Below, in pieces: positions 43,907-54,555 of a stretch of 64,000 nucleotides of DNA. The stretch is from contig JAUCBJ010006883.1 of assembly GCA_032718475.1 (NCBI GenBank), forward strand, positions 1 through 64,000, given 5' to 3'. The DNA comes from Nemertoderma westbladi. Its lineage: Eukaryota; Xenacoelomorpha; Nemertodermatida; Nemertodermatidae. The translations under genes were made by a program, and so were the position numbers. The notes beneath the pieces are model-generated. The model searched no databases and was not told the DNA's origin. It saw only the letters and a list, made by a program, of their open reading frames with translations. Within the stretch, counting starts at the first letter, position 1; each line of letters starts with the position of its first letter.

Positions 43907-45240
43907 CTATTTCAAGATATGTTGAGTCATAATAAAACTAGTTTTGAATCTGATGATATTTTTCGAAGCAGTGTGATGCAACCGTTGATTGCACGCACTT
44001 CTTGCACATAATGCGAGTGTTCTTCTTGCACACCACACACCTACCTTGGGTGGCCTCAGTCCTGTCATGAGCCTTACCATCATATCGAATAGAGCAAGGG
44101 ACAAAGCGCGGGAGACAATCTCGTGTAGACCTTGGTGTCTGCTTGAGTGCCATCACGGATATTACAATTTCCCGAAGGAAATCGTAGCGAGTCATTGCAT
44201 CACGGCCATGCACCTTAAAATGTACCCTCCATGAAGCTACAACTGATGCATTGAGGCCATTTATAAATAATGGCCACCACCACTTCTTGGCTCGAATAGC
44301 AGGTCGGTAACTGCCACACAGGCTAAAATTAACACAAAGATAAATTAAAAAACAAAAACCCCGTAGTAGGATATTTTTTATTTTTTATATAATTATTATT
44401 AATTTATTATATTATTAATTATTATTGTATATATCATAGACTAACCGATCAAATAGATCTACACCACCCATTCCCTGGTTGAAAACCTTGATCAAACTGG
44501 TTATATACAATTATTAGGATAGGATCAGTAGGATATATATATTTAATTTATTAGGCCTACTATATTATATACACTTTATTTATATTTTTTACATTATTTA
44601 ATATATATATATATATATACGGATTTTTTGCATTCATTTTCATATTGTTAAACAATTATTATACATAAAAAAAAATAGGCCTATATTTATTAGTTAGGCC
44701 TATATATTTATTATATTTATACGGTACCGGTAGGGTAATAATTACATAAATTATTATATACAACTGTAGGCATATACCGGTAGATAGCCAGTTATTATTC
44801 AGATTTATTTATGTACTAGGAACAAACCTGTAGTCATATGAACCGCGATCTTTTCTCATTTCCCATGAATCGATTAGAGGGCATTTCCCATTCCGCACTT
44901 CTCTGATTGTCCCCATGGCATTAATACCCCTCTCTGTCATTGACTGCAAGAGGTCCTAAGATTTGAAGAAATTAACAAAAAGAATGATTATTTGCAAAGT
45001 TCGAAATCCAACTTATCATATTGTTAACAACAGCACTTCCCAATGGACCTACTCGTGATTCATCTTTACCGGTATATATCTTCATGTTATAAGGGTAGCC
45101 ATGCTCACCACATAACATCCAAATCTTAAATCCAAACCGGATTGGCTTACCACGAATAAACATCTTGCATGAGTGGCGACCAAAATAAGGAACCATGCAC
45201 TTGTCTAGCGATAATAATCGTCTCTGTAGGTGGTCTGGTA
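43907..45240 (-). pseudogene. piggyBac transposase relic
   Basis: Three minus-strand pieces. 45240-44972 has LDKCMVPYFGRHS (first catalytic Asp of the piggyBac core) and FGFKIWMLCGEHGYPYN with IYTGK. 44966-44835 has SMTERGINAMGTIREVRNGK and MRKDRGSYDYR. 44325-43907 has YRPAIRAKKWWWPLFINGLN and ends in the C-terminal Cys-rich domain CVVCKKNTRIMCKKCV...HCFEKYH. A frameshift plus stop links pieces 1 and 2 (NFFKS-stop-DLLQ). Pieces 2 and 3 are separated by about 500 bp of AT-rich DNA. Splicing was considered and found unlikely. An inactive relic; part of the N-terminus is missing. Confidence 0.8.
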
Positions 45241-47050
45241 CAAGTCCCTAAAAGGTGCCACCCTGCTCCATAGCGCGGGAAATTCAAATGATTGAAAGAC
45301 ATGTAATTTGTACTGGAAAGGGTGGAAGATCAGATCTGCCACTATTCGAAGAGACAGCAACAATACCTGCAATATCTTACTGTAAAGTTTGTAAATCAAA
45401 TCATAAATCCGACCTTCTCACCAAAACAGTAAACTCTAAGTAAGCGAATATATTGCAGTATCGATCTCTTATAACCGGTGAGGCAGAAAACAGTCTACGA
45501 GCAGACAAACTTCGATGAAACAAAATCCCGCGCAGCGAATCCTAAAATCAGGCTGACTCACTGACGGACTAAGGGGCTCGTATACTTTGCCGCGGTGTGA
45601 TTTATATGGTTGGGCAAAGGGACGCTAGCTAGGTACAGAGGCAGATATTTGGAGATGTCTAACTAGCGAGCAAAGTGCAGTAAGGACGAAAGTTAATTTT
45701 ATATATTTTGAGGTGTAAATAATTTCTAACGCGCGTGTGTTAATTCTGTACGGTCAAAAGCAGTTTTGCTCCTTCACATATATAATTACTGGGTACGGTG
45801 TGCATTTTACGAATATTCTAATTTTATAACTTGTAGGTCCAATACTCACGAATGATAAGGTTCCTTCCCCTCTTGCGTATTTCCAGGACTCAAATTCAGG
45901 CATAGGGTTAATGCTACGCCCAGAATTCGGCAATTTTAGGTACCAGGTCCCTGATACTAAGAAGAGATGTGTTAGTTTACTACTGTAGGCGTACAGTTAC
46001 TAATAGCTATCCTGGCTCCTATCTAGAATTTTAGTCACCCAGGTAGTCCGGGTAACTTCCTATTAGGGCGTTGGCGGGGACACGGTAGATGTTAGTATAT
46101 CCCTAATAGCCTCAATTTATTTGCGCCTAGCTGTAAACTGCCCTACCGCCTGAACGGTACAATCCCAATTCAGGTGAAAACACAGCAACCCTCCTAGCCT
46201 ACAAGTTCTAATGCGATGGACACTGTTGTACTGCAAATAGTCGCAAACGCACCTGTACTTAGCAAGAGTTAGGCGTACAGTTTGCTGCACCCCACCAATT
46301 TGTATGCTTCGTACCGGTGTGCCTACGTCCTATCTGCGTACTAGTATCTGCCTGCGCTCTCCCCCCGTAGGAATGTGAAGGTCTACTGTGGTTTTCCTGA
46401 ATCAAGACAGTACAGTCCCTAAGATCTAATTTTAGGCTCACAGCGTGTCACTACTTCTACCTTTTGATCTTTTGGTCTTATACTTAGGTAGCAAGGCGTC
46501 GAACGCTGTCTAACCTTTCAGGCGATGGGCGAATAACTCAAGATGGTATTGCGGGTTGTCTCTTGTCTACATTCCCGTGATGTTCCCGTTCATTGCTGCG
46601 GCCCGATCTCAAGCTGGCCATCCTGTCCCTTAAGTTTGTTCACCGTAGTGAATCATGGTAAAACAGATAGAAAAAGCAGATTAACGATAATTCTGACTTT
46701 ATTACAGAAGATATAATTATAATACAATGTAATCTGAAATAAACTAAGCACGACAGAATATTGATAAGATAAGATAATCTGAGAAGTAGTATTATTGTAT
46801 AGTAATGAGATATATAACTAATGAACAAATCGCACCTTTATATAGCAAATTTGTGCTGCAATCAATCGAGAACATTCTATAATTATATTGGGTTTTTAAA
46901 GATAACCATTGGTCCAGCTAATGTATAACTTGCACGACATTGGATACAATCTAATAACTGCAGTCTCATTGGTTAATCTAGGTACAAACGAATGCAATTT
47001 AATTTGTAGCGGTTAATTTAAATGAGTTGAAATTCTGTACAAAAAATAAT
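45241..47050. other. Unassigned region
   Basis: No gene supported. It may include the 3' LTR or flank of BEL-3, but without the other LTR this cannot be shown. Confidence 0.4.
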
Positions 47051-47127
47051 TCGCACTTACTAGGATTCGAACTCAATACCTACTACACATATAATTTCCA
47101 ACGCTCTACCGACTGAGCTACTGAACC
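47051..47127 (-). pseudogene. tRNA-like relic with A and B boxes
   Basis: The minus strand reads TAGCTCAGTCGGTAGAGCG (good A box with a 4-bp D stem) and GAGTTCGAATCC (B box) about 30 nt later. The anticodon and acceptor stems do not pair, so it is not a working tRNA. It could be an eroded tRNA gene or the head of a tRNA-derived SINE. Confidence 0.6.
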
Positions 47128-47548
47128 ACTTGACCAATAGGCGTTCAAATGATAGAACAAATACGAATGAGAACTCAAAGCAATCTTTACAAAGTTAATT
47201 CGAATAAAATAAAATTTTGAAAATCCACGGCATTTAGGGAATATAATTCTATACCGCTCCATGAAAACAGGATATTATCGTGCATAAAATATACGGTTTT
47301 CACCAATAATCAATCAAACTATAGAATACTTAGGGCGTACTTACATATTTACAAATTAAATTTCAAATAATACTTCCTTTCTACGTAATGATTCGATACA
47401 AAAATAATTACAAATTCAAACTTTACGTATTTAAGGCTTTACTAAGTAAGTACAATATAAATCTAAATTAAATTCACCAATATAAATCTATTGCATCTCA
47501 ATATTGCATAAATTCAAACAATTACAAATACAAATAAATGAAAACAAT

Positions 47549-47570
47549 AAGAAAGGCTCGCGAGTCTTCC
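47549..47570 (-). repeat. BEL-3 motif copy a
   Basis: Plus-strand text GAAAGGCTCGCGAGTCTTCC, non-coding. The CTCGCGAG core is a perfect 8-bp palindrome. Confidence 0.85.
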
Positions 47571-47746
47571 ATCTACTATTGCATCTCAAATATTGCATAA
47601 ATACAAAATAATTACAAATACTTGCGTGCCTAAATGTAGATTGCATAAGTTCGGAATAATTACAAATACGAGTCTTTCTAAGCACAAAACTTTCTGACTA
47701 TAAAACTTTCTAAATACAAAATATAACACTTTACAAATGAAACTAT

Positions 47747-47768
47747 AAGAAAGGCCCACGAGTCTTCC
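47747..47768 (-). repeat. BEL-3 motif copy b
   Basis: GAAAGGCCCACGAGTCTTCC, non-coding. Shares the downstream ATCTACT with copy a. Confidence 0.85.
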
Positions 47769-48061
47769 ATCTACTCTTACTTTCTATTTCACTGTAAATA
47801 CAAATACTGCTTATAAGATATAAATTGCATAATATTCGGAACAATATAAATTGCATAAGTTCGGAATAATATAAATTGCATAAGTTCGGAATAATTACAA
47901 ATATAAAATATAAATTCTTACAAATATAAGTCTTACTAAATATAAGTTTTACTAAATATGAGTTCTTATTTCTAAATTTCATAAATTCGGAACAATACAA
48001 ATTGCATAAGTTCGGAATAAACACGAATATAAATATAAATTCAAATAAATCACAAAATCAT

Positions 48062-48083
48062 AAGAAAGGCTCACGAGTCTTCC
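48062..48083 (-). repeat. BEL-3 motif copy c
   Basis: GAAAGGCTCACGAGTCTTCC, non-coding, 21 bp downstream of the 133-aa ORF stop. Confidence 0.85.
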
Positions 48084-48103
48084 GTCCACCATTGCCCTCC
48101 CTT

Positions 48104-48505
48104 TTATCGCTTAGTTGATCGAGCCCTGCCGCGTCCTCGAAAACTGCGCACAGGTGACTTTGCTCGCGATATGGGACTAATGGGGCGAGTCACTGGTTTA
48201 CTTGGGACGTTGAGAGACGGTGCGACTATTTCTTCGCAAATTCGTCTGTTTGGCATCCCAAAACCTCGACCGATTCCTCGTGACCGATCAGTTGTCACTA
48301 CAGTTGGTAGAACGTCTGGGAACGCGTGAGAAGCGGACGACGCAGACCCAAGAGTAGCTTGCGCCCCCTGTTGATCAGCTGGTGTATGTCCCGATCCTCC
48401 TACTGGTTCTCTTGGAAGCGATACCGTATCCCGAGTAACTCGAATGGTCGGCTCAACTCCCTTACGTTCTTCTATATTAATAATTTTCTTTAATTGTTGG
48501 CCCAC
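48104..48505 (-). CDS. BEL-3 accessory ORF 3, basic tail (133 aa)
   Basis: A 133-codon ORF, last of the three after integrase. It is rich in Ser, Pro, Thr and Arg and looks unstructured, with an RGIGRGFGMPNRR segment near residue 75 and a strongly basic C-terminus (SFRGRGRARSTKR) typical of nucleic-acid-binding tails. No domain is recognised. The likely counterpart in BEL-2 also ends in a basic tail just before the LTR. The start is uncertain, since the open frame may extend upstream toward the 421-aa ORF. Confidence 0.55.
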   Translation of the reverse strand: MGQQLKKIINIEERKGVEPTIRVTRDTVSLPREPVGGSGHTPADQQGAQATLGSASSASHAFPDVLPTVVTTDRSRGIGRGFGMPNRRICEEIVAPSLNVPSKPVTRPISPISRAKSPVRSFRGRGRARSTKR

Positions 48506-48652
48506 TTTCTGGACCCGTATGATCCTACCCTGTCCGTCCTCCCGAGGGTGACGTGCAGACAGCGCAACCGGAGTGGCTGGTATATTTGTCGCCTCTAGGA
48601 CCTCCTCTTCCTCGAATACGCTCGCTCGTATACGTTTATGGTAAAACGCGGC

Positions 48653-49918
48653 TCAGTACGCCCATGCGACGGTTAACCAAGCTCCTTTATTCCGCTTTTC
48701 AGTTCGGAAACGATCGAATTCACCATATGTAATGCGGTTAACGACTTTCTGAAAATTCCACGTGTTTTTGTTATCCGGGTGAATCTGTAGTAGATACTCG
48801 CGCACCACTCGGAATCCGCTGTCGTGGGGCAAAATATCGACAACCTCGATAAGTTCGTCATATTGGGGCATAGCGGAGATGTATCCTTCCGACATCATCG
48901 TTTGAGGATTTACCGCCCAAAATCCGAGATGCGCTCTCATCGGAAACCGTCTTCTTTGTGCCGATACATGTTCGTCGGCTAAATCTTCCCACTCATCAAA
49001 TAACTTCCTCACGAGTTTTACAGATTCGTGTTCATAAGGTATGTCTCTTAGTTGGCATTCAGATGCTCGATGCCCTTTTATATTACAGTAAGTACATTGA
49101 GCCATAAATCTCCAGCAAGTATAAAAGGTATGAGACCCTTGATCTCCACACCATCCACAGATTAGCTGAGTCGTAGTAATGTGCTTTCCACTGCACTTTG
49201 TCATATGATGTCCAGCGACGCCACATTTACTACACATCGTATTGGCAGGGTACCACACTCGTTCGTATATAAGATCTCCAATCGGTCGAGCGCTTCCTCC
49301 CATACTATAATCGTAATCATCTGGATCTATGGGTTGGTAGGTTTCTGAAGGTTGTATACAAACTATAGCATCTGTTGCTTCAAGTTGTCGAATCTCCGTC
49401 TGAGATTTCTTCGGGAGGTTCCTTTCTATCTCAAGAAGTTCCTCTAAAGGATCGTCGGCGATCGTAGTAGTTACTTTGAAATCATCACCGAGGTGACCGA
49501 TAGGCGCGCGCGTCTGCCGTGATTCTTCCGTAATTTCCACGATACGTTCTCCTTCATAGGGTAACAATGTAAACATAGATGGTCTTTCGATAAGAGATCC
49601 CGCACAGCGAAGATACACGTCTCGAAATATACTAAATCCTGCTCGAGTAAAGGCATTACACTGAGCGTCGGAGTTGTAGAAGGGTTCAAGGAACCGTCTA
49701 AACACGTCGGTACGAATTCTCCCTTCCATGTAGAACGTATGATCTTCTCCGAGACAAAGTGGATGTCTTTTGAGAGTCCGAGACACAATGTCGGCGATTA
49801 GGCAAACATTCACTGACGACTCTATTGCTAAATAATATTGTAGGACCGCTCTTGGAGGTGACGTAATAGCCCAATACACGCATCCTCTCCATTTAAGCTG
49901 TGATTCAAACTCACTCAT
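48653..49918 (-). CDS. BEL-3 accessory ORF 2, three zinc knuckles (421 aa)
   Basis: ATG at 49918, 64 bp after the 615-aa ORF stop. Near residues 226-290 are three Cys/His clusters: CSKCGVAGHHMTKC and CTYCNIKGHRASEC are standard CX2CX4HX4C knuckles, and CGWCGDQGSHTFYTC is a CX2CX5HX4C variant. The rest matches nothing I recognise. It lacks a signal peptide or membrane segment, so it is not an envelope protein. Knuckles suggest RNA or single-strand DNA binding, as in Gag, but the element already has a Gag with its own Cys clusters. Intact ORF; function unknown. Confidence 0.7.
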   Translation of the reverse strand: MSEFESQLKWRGCVYWAITSPPRAVLQYYLAIESSVNVCLIADIVSRTLKRHPLCLGEDHTFYMEGRIRTDVFRRFLEPFYNSDAQCNAFTRAGFSIFRDVYLRCAGSLIERPSMFTLLPYEGERIVEITEESRQTRAPIGHLGDDFKVTTTIADDPLEELLEIERNLPKKSQTEIRQLEATDAIVCIQPSETYQPIDPDDYDYSMGGSARPIGDLIYERVWYPANTMCSKCGVAGHHMTKCSGKHITTTQLICGWCGDQGSHTFYTCWRFMAQCTYCNIKGHRASECQLRDIPYEHESVKLVRKLFDEWEDLADEHVSAQRRRFPMRAHLGFWAVNPQTMMSEGYISAMPQYDELIEVVDILPHDSGFRVVREYLLQIHPDNKNTWNFQKVVNRITYGEFDRFRTEKRNKGAWLTVAWAY

Positions 49919-49981
49919 ATCTGGAGTATCACCTTCTCCATAAGTTTCAATATACTTGTTTCTCTTATTTTCCTTATAATC

Positions 49982-51829
49982 CTAATTGAATAACAGGTAG
50001 GAAATGTATCCAGTTCCAGTCTTCTGAGTATTATACTCACGAAAATATCCCTGTTCTATAGACCACAAAATGAGAGGTCGAGTGTCGACGTAAGGTGTCG
50101 GTAGTCGGTCATCGCTGTCCGTCATGCCGGCGAAGTCGCTAATTAAGTCCTCCCTTACTCCTGATCCAATCTTTACAACAGTTTTATCTAAAATCATGTT
50201 TCTTACCATCTTCGGTAGCATTCTAGCGTCAATATTACAAGCTTGGTCCATCTTCTTTACTATGTCGGTGATAAGATGGTGTCGCTTTGTATTCGCTGGA
50301 GGTATCGGCATTCGTTTGTCGCTCCTCTGTCTACTGAAAACGTGCAGGACTCCGTCTGCCGCTCTAATCTGTATAGTCTTAGAAGTCAAACTCTGCTGAT
50401 GACTGCCGCCCTCGTTATCGTAAAACATGTAACCATTTTCCTGAAACGATCTAAACGTTCTATTCCATTCGTCCAACAATTCTTCCGAAGGTTGCCAAAT
50501 CTTCTCTATGTCCTTATCATCTTCGAAGCGAATAACCTTACCTCGCCAATCTGCGGCAATATCTGTATCCGACTCGAAGGTTCCGGTTCCAATCCATAAA
50601 CGAATCGTCTTGGTTAAATATCCTTTCAGATTACTCGGAGCTATATCGGCACCTGCTCTATCCAGTTCCTTGAAGTCTTGGATATGAGGTGGAACGTTGT
50701 ACACGACCTTTTGAGTAATATGTCTACGTAAATCATATATCTTACTCATATCGCTGAAAACAACTGCAGGAAGAAACTCCAAGTTCGAAATGATTTCTGG
50801 ATGATCCACGATGGGTATTTCGTACTTCGTATCCTGTCGGACTGGTATACTAATAGGAAAGTTGAGTGTCGTACTCAATGGTTTCGTAGTTGAAGTACTA
50901 TACGGTTGCATTTCTCTTGTCCTCTCCGGGGATGCAATCTGTAGTCTCTGAATAACGTTTTGAGCAAAGTTTATGCTCTCGAAAACTTCCGGTGTCATCT
51001 CCTTAGCTGGAGTTTGATCGTGTGACGTCCAATGGTAAGGTAGGCTCGCGAGTCTTCCGCCCCATTCTTCCATCTCACCTTTCTCGAAAGCCTTGTAGGC
51101 TCTGTATAGGCTAAGAGCTTCTTTCTTTTCGCGGGTTGACTGATTTGCCTCGTCCAGCGTAAGTTCAAATACATCGGGTTCAACAACCTTAGGTGGGTAA
51201 ATGACAGTTTCTCCCGCCTTTGGTCCGGTCATAGCAAATGAATGATATGGATTCGATAAAGGATACCCTCCTTCCTGGTAGCGTAGTTGTTGATGGTTCG
51301 AACACCTCGCCAATATCGGTTCGGGATTTTCCTTATTCAAACGCATCGGAATCGCATTTCGTTGTTCGCGCATACAAGAACCGCATTGATAATAAAGTTT
51401 ATACACTGAAAATGCTTCCTTGGTTTCTCTATCATCCCCTCGAGTTCGTCTGTAAAGATGCATTCCATCGAATTCATCTCTTACCGCGGGCATAGGTTCG
51501 TGCGCCTTTAGGTATTGCATGGTATGATACAAACGACTAATTTCAGTATCGGGGTCTTCGCTAATATCTCCCGTATCACACAAAGCGTCGTACGGGTAAA
51601 GTTCGTTGAAGGTTTGGCGCAAACTTTCGATTATTTCGTTTAATGCATTTTGTCTTCTCTTTAATACATTCGAGTCATATTTAGTTCTCGCGAGATTCGC
51701 TGTACTTTCCGATAATTCCTTTATACCGAATATAGTATAGTCCTTGGCTCCAAATCTTTCGAATGGCGCTGCTGCCTCCTCTTGGATATCATATCCCCAT
51801 CTCGGCTCTCCTTGTATCCCTTTTTCCAT
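49982..51829 (-). CDS. BEL-3 accessory ORF 1, unknown (615 aa)
   Basis: An intact ORF, ATG at 51829, 659 bp after the integrase tail. The N-terminal third is charged and helical, with a possible Cys pair (YYQCGSCMREQ) near residue 150. The middle is Thr/Pro-rich. The C-terminal half is richer in ordered-looking sequence (IRLWIGTGTFESDTDIAADW, MFYDNEGG, ending GTGYISYLLFN). No known domain, transmembrane segment or signal peptide. BEL-3 motif copy d lies inside and reads GGRLASLPY. A decayed relative seems to exist in BEL-2. It may be a capsid-like or accessory protein; this is speculation. Confidence 0.7.
   Translation of the reverse strand: MEKGIQGEPRWGYDIQEEAAAPFERFGAKDYTIFGIKELSESTANLARTKYDSNVLKRRQNALNEIIESLRQTFNELYPYDALCDTGDISEDPDTEISRLYHTMQYLKAHEPMPAVRDEFDGMHLYRRTRGDDRETKEAFSVYKLYYQCGSCMREQRNAIPMRLNKENPEPILARCSNHQQLRYQEGGYPLSNPYHSFAMTGPKAGETVIYPPKVVEPDVFELTLDEANQSTREKKEALSLYRAYKAFEKGEMEEWGGRLASLPYHWTSHDQTPAKEMTPEVFESINFAQNVIQRLQIASPERTREMQPYSTSTTKPLSTTLNFPISIPVRQDTKYEIPIVDHPEIISNLEFLPAVVFSDMSKIYDLRRHITQKVVYNVPPHIQDFKELDRAGADIAPSNLKGYLTKTIRLWIGTGTFESDTDIAADWRGKVIRFEDDKDIEKIWQPSEELLDEWNRTFRSFQENGYMFYDNEGGSHQQSLTSKTIQIRAADGVLHVFSRQRSDKRMPIPPANTKRHHLITDIVKKMDQACNIDARMLPKMVRNMILDKTVVKIGSGVREDLISDFAGMTDSDDRLPTPYVDTRPLILWSIEQGYFREYNTQKTGTGYISYLLFN
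51037..51058 (-). repeat. BEL-3 motif copy d
   Basis: GGTAGGCTCGCGAGTCTTCC, coding, read as GRLASLP in the 615-aa ORF. Confidence 0.85.
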
Positions 51830-52487
51830 AATTAGGGGTGTAGTTACATAATCATTACTACTAGAGGGAATACAACAGAGTTTGTAGTTAGTTGTGAGGA
51901 GACGTGAGAGTTTCGTCTGCCCTTTGGGCTCGACAACGTTCTAACCTCCTACCCATAGCCTAAGATCTAGGGTTTCTTTAATGACACGCTGCTTCTTATC
52001 TAAAATTTTTGCCGAAATAAAAACGAATTTGGGCTAAACTGGCTGTGAGTCTAAAATACTCACCTTTTGATCCCAAACTATTATCAGAAAATAAGCAATC
52101 AAGAATTAGTAATAAATATAGGGGAGTCTATTTATTGACGTAACTTATTGAAACAAGACCGTGTAAAATTTAATTAAAATTTTAAGAAAGGCTCGCAAGT
52201 CTTCCTCTCTTGTTTCTCTAATTTTAAGTTCCACCCGACTGTACCCTGAAATCTATTCACTGGAGAAAATTTAAAAAATTTTCAAATCCAAATGGATTGT
52301 CTAAATTTCGAAAATGTCTCAATATTGTGAGTTCCAAGTAGAATTCCATTTCTTATACCTACAAATCCCGCTCCTATGTGACACATAAGGGTACTACCCT
52401 CAATGTTCACATATAAAGACAATGGAATTCTACCGCTGTCTTTACTACGGTGTACAGGTACGTGGAAATCTATTTGTAAACTCCTAA
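51830..52487. other. Spacer between integrase and accessory ORFs
   Basis: AT-rich, no ORF. Holds motif copy e. A promoter or splice signal for the downstream ORFs could lie here; none could be identified. Confidence 0.5.
52184..52205 (-). repeat. BEL-3 motif copy e
   Basis: GAAAGGCTCGCAAGTCTTCC, non-coding, followed by TCTCTTG exactly as in the coding copy f. Confidence 0.85.
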
Positions 52488-54124
52488 TTATTTACTAGTA
52501 TTAGGTGGAGATTTGTAGTCTCCAGACTCGTTACGAGTCTCTTCAAGGAGTACGAGACGTTGAGTCGGTCTGTCTACTGTACGACCGTCAATTGTCCGTA
52601 CTGTCACAGTTCTTGTCACTCCATCCATGGATGGATGTGTGGCTAAAATTACACCTGTTATCCAGAAGCGTCTTTTTAGATTCACTTCTGCTAACAGCAC
52701 GTGATCTCCCGGCTTTAATGCGCGGGTGTTATTGTACCAAGTTGTTCTGGCAGAAATAGAGGGCAAATAATTTCCCAGAATTTGTTAGCTAGTAGTTGCG
52801 TGATTTTCCACGCTTTTCTACCATAGCTATCGCTTTCTATTGGAATAGAAATCGGCGTCAAAGTGGTCGGTGCCTGCATTAGCAGGTGTGCCGGTGTTAA
52901 AGCAAATTGAGATTGTTTGTCATCGGGTACTAATACTATTGGTCTAGTATTTAGTATTGCCTCGATTTCAACAAACAATGTTGTCAGTTGGTCGTCTGTC
53001 AGTATGTGGTTTACTGGAATGACCTTTGCCATGGCTGTCTTTATAGATCTAATCAGTCTCTCCCAGACTCCGCCTCTCCAAGGACTATCTGGAGGATTGA
53101 ACTTCCAAACAATCTTGTGAGGTTGCAGTTCGTTCGAGATTTGATCATGATCTAATTTCTTAAAGGCTCTAGCAATCTCATTCCGAGCACCAACAAAGTT
53201 TGTCCCTTGGTCTGAGTACAAGCATTTTACTAGTCCGCGTCTAGCGATAAATCGCCGCAGTGCTAGTATAAACGCGTTGGTGGAAAGATCCATCACACGT
53301 TCAATATGAACTGCCCTACTGGACATACATGTGAAAATCAGTCCCCAGCGTTTTACTAGTATACGTCCACGTTTCGTATCTATGGGACCAAAGCAATCAA
53401 TTCCAGTCTCTGTAAAAGGTGGTCTGAATGCTTGAAGTCGTGCTTGTGGTAGTTCACTCATTTCTTGGGTACCTATTCTAGAATGTACCTTCTTACAAAT
53501 AATACACGTACGTGTCACTGAACTTAACGCTTTACTGGGTCTAATTAATACAAATCTTGTACGTAAATAGGAAAGACAGTGGTGTCTTCCAGCTGTTTCA
53601 GATGTAAATGTGCGTCCAGTATCATTGCACGTTGTAGTTCGTGGTGTTGCGGTATTATTATTGGGTATCTAAAGTTTGTGTTAAAGTCAATGTTTTGAAG
53701 CCGAGATTTATGACAAATTAAGCCATTATAAATAATCGGACTCCAACTCAGTATCGGTGACGACTTGATTGGTAGGCCTTGATTTATAGATGTGAATTCG
53801 CGTGCGAAATATCGCAGTTGGTAATGGCGAATTAATTTAATCTCACACCTGTCAATCTCAGCCAATGTAAGTCGACGTGTAAAGTCACGTTTGCCTTTAA
53901 CGTATTGTACGAAACGTACAATCCACGCTAACTTTCGGCAAGCGTTTGACCAAGAGTCTGTTAAGTTTACAATCCGGTCGACGTGAGTATTTGTGACGTC
54001 ATCAGGTAAGTCAATGGAGATTTTGGAAGGTTTTGAATTACTAGAAGGGCCCACGGGTCCGCCGGTAAGTATTCCCTTGTTGACTGTTGATCCGTCCGGG
54101 TCTACAAGTAATTTGTCCTTCTTC
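52488..54124 (-). pseudogene. BEL-3 integrase and DUF5641 tail, frameshifted
   Basis: Three open segments. The first (to 53545) contains the pre-integrase linker (RIVNLTDSWSNACRKLAWIV) and the histidine pair of the HHCC finger (DAHLHLKQ). After a frameshift near 53580 the second (to 52715) supplies CIICKKVHS and the full catalytic triad: TGIDCFGP, YSDQGTNFVGA, GGVWERLIRSIK. A second shift near 52755 leads to the C-terminal domain (LKPGDHVLLAEVNLKRRFW) ending at 52488. The upstream end at 54124 is the LINE insertion point. The KKTKKDK reading continues the polyprotein that resumes at 58091. Confidence 0.9.
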
Positions 54125-54555
54125 GTCTTCTTACCTCAGGTCAGGTCAGGTATTCTAGGTCATTGATCAAGAAAACTTGCCACCTCCATGCAGCATAAAG
54201 GAGGTGCCACCTGTAGCTGCATAGACCCTCTTACTAGGGCAAATCTGGTCCTGTAACTAGGACCCCCTTCGTTCTGGGATAAGGACGCCCTTGGTCCTGG
54301 ATTAAGGACCCATATACTTGGCTGCAGGGGTATATGGCCTGACCAGGCAGATGGTGATCTACCAATGGCTGGTTAGGAGTAGAGTGTTCTCATGTCCACT
54401 CTGAGGGCACTTCACTGCGACCTGCACCTGGCAGCAAGGGTACAGGGCATGACCCAGCAGATGAGCTGCAACAGCCAATGGTGGGTCATGTACGCCAGAG
54501 TAGATATGGGTGATGGGCCTCATATCTGACTCCATTGCGACACCCACCCTGTGGA

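Larger units (their letters stand above)
47460..48103 (-). repeat. BEL-3 3' non-coding repeat region
   Basis: Irregular repeats of TGCATAAGTTCGGAATAAT and ATTACAAATA-type phrases alternate with three copies of the BEL-3 motif, each in a longer conserved context (about 35 bp). By analogy with BEL-2, where the last stop is 78 bp from the LTR, the 3' LTR may start near 48.0 kb. Minus-strand AAAAGGGAGGG (about 48099-48109) could be a polypurine tract. Confidence 0.5.

Noticed and set aside
43907-45240. Spliced, domesticated piggyBac-derived host gene
   Set aside because: Between the first two pieces the homology continues through a frameshift and a stop (NFFKS-stop-DLLQ) rather than an intron, and the rest is degraded.
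47051-47127. Functional tRNA gene
   Set aside because: A and B boxes are good, but the acceptor and anticodon stems do not pair.
48653-51829. Envelope-like gene in BEL-3
   Set aside because: No signal peptide, membrane span or cleavage motif; one ORF carries zinc knuckles instead.
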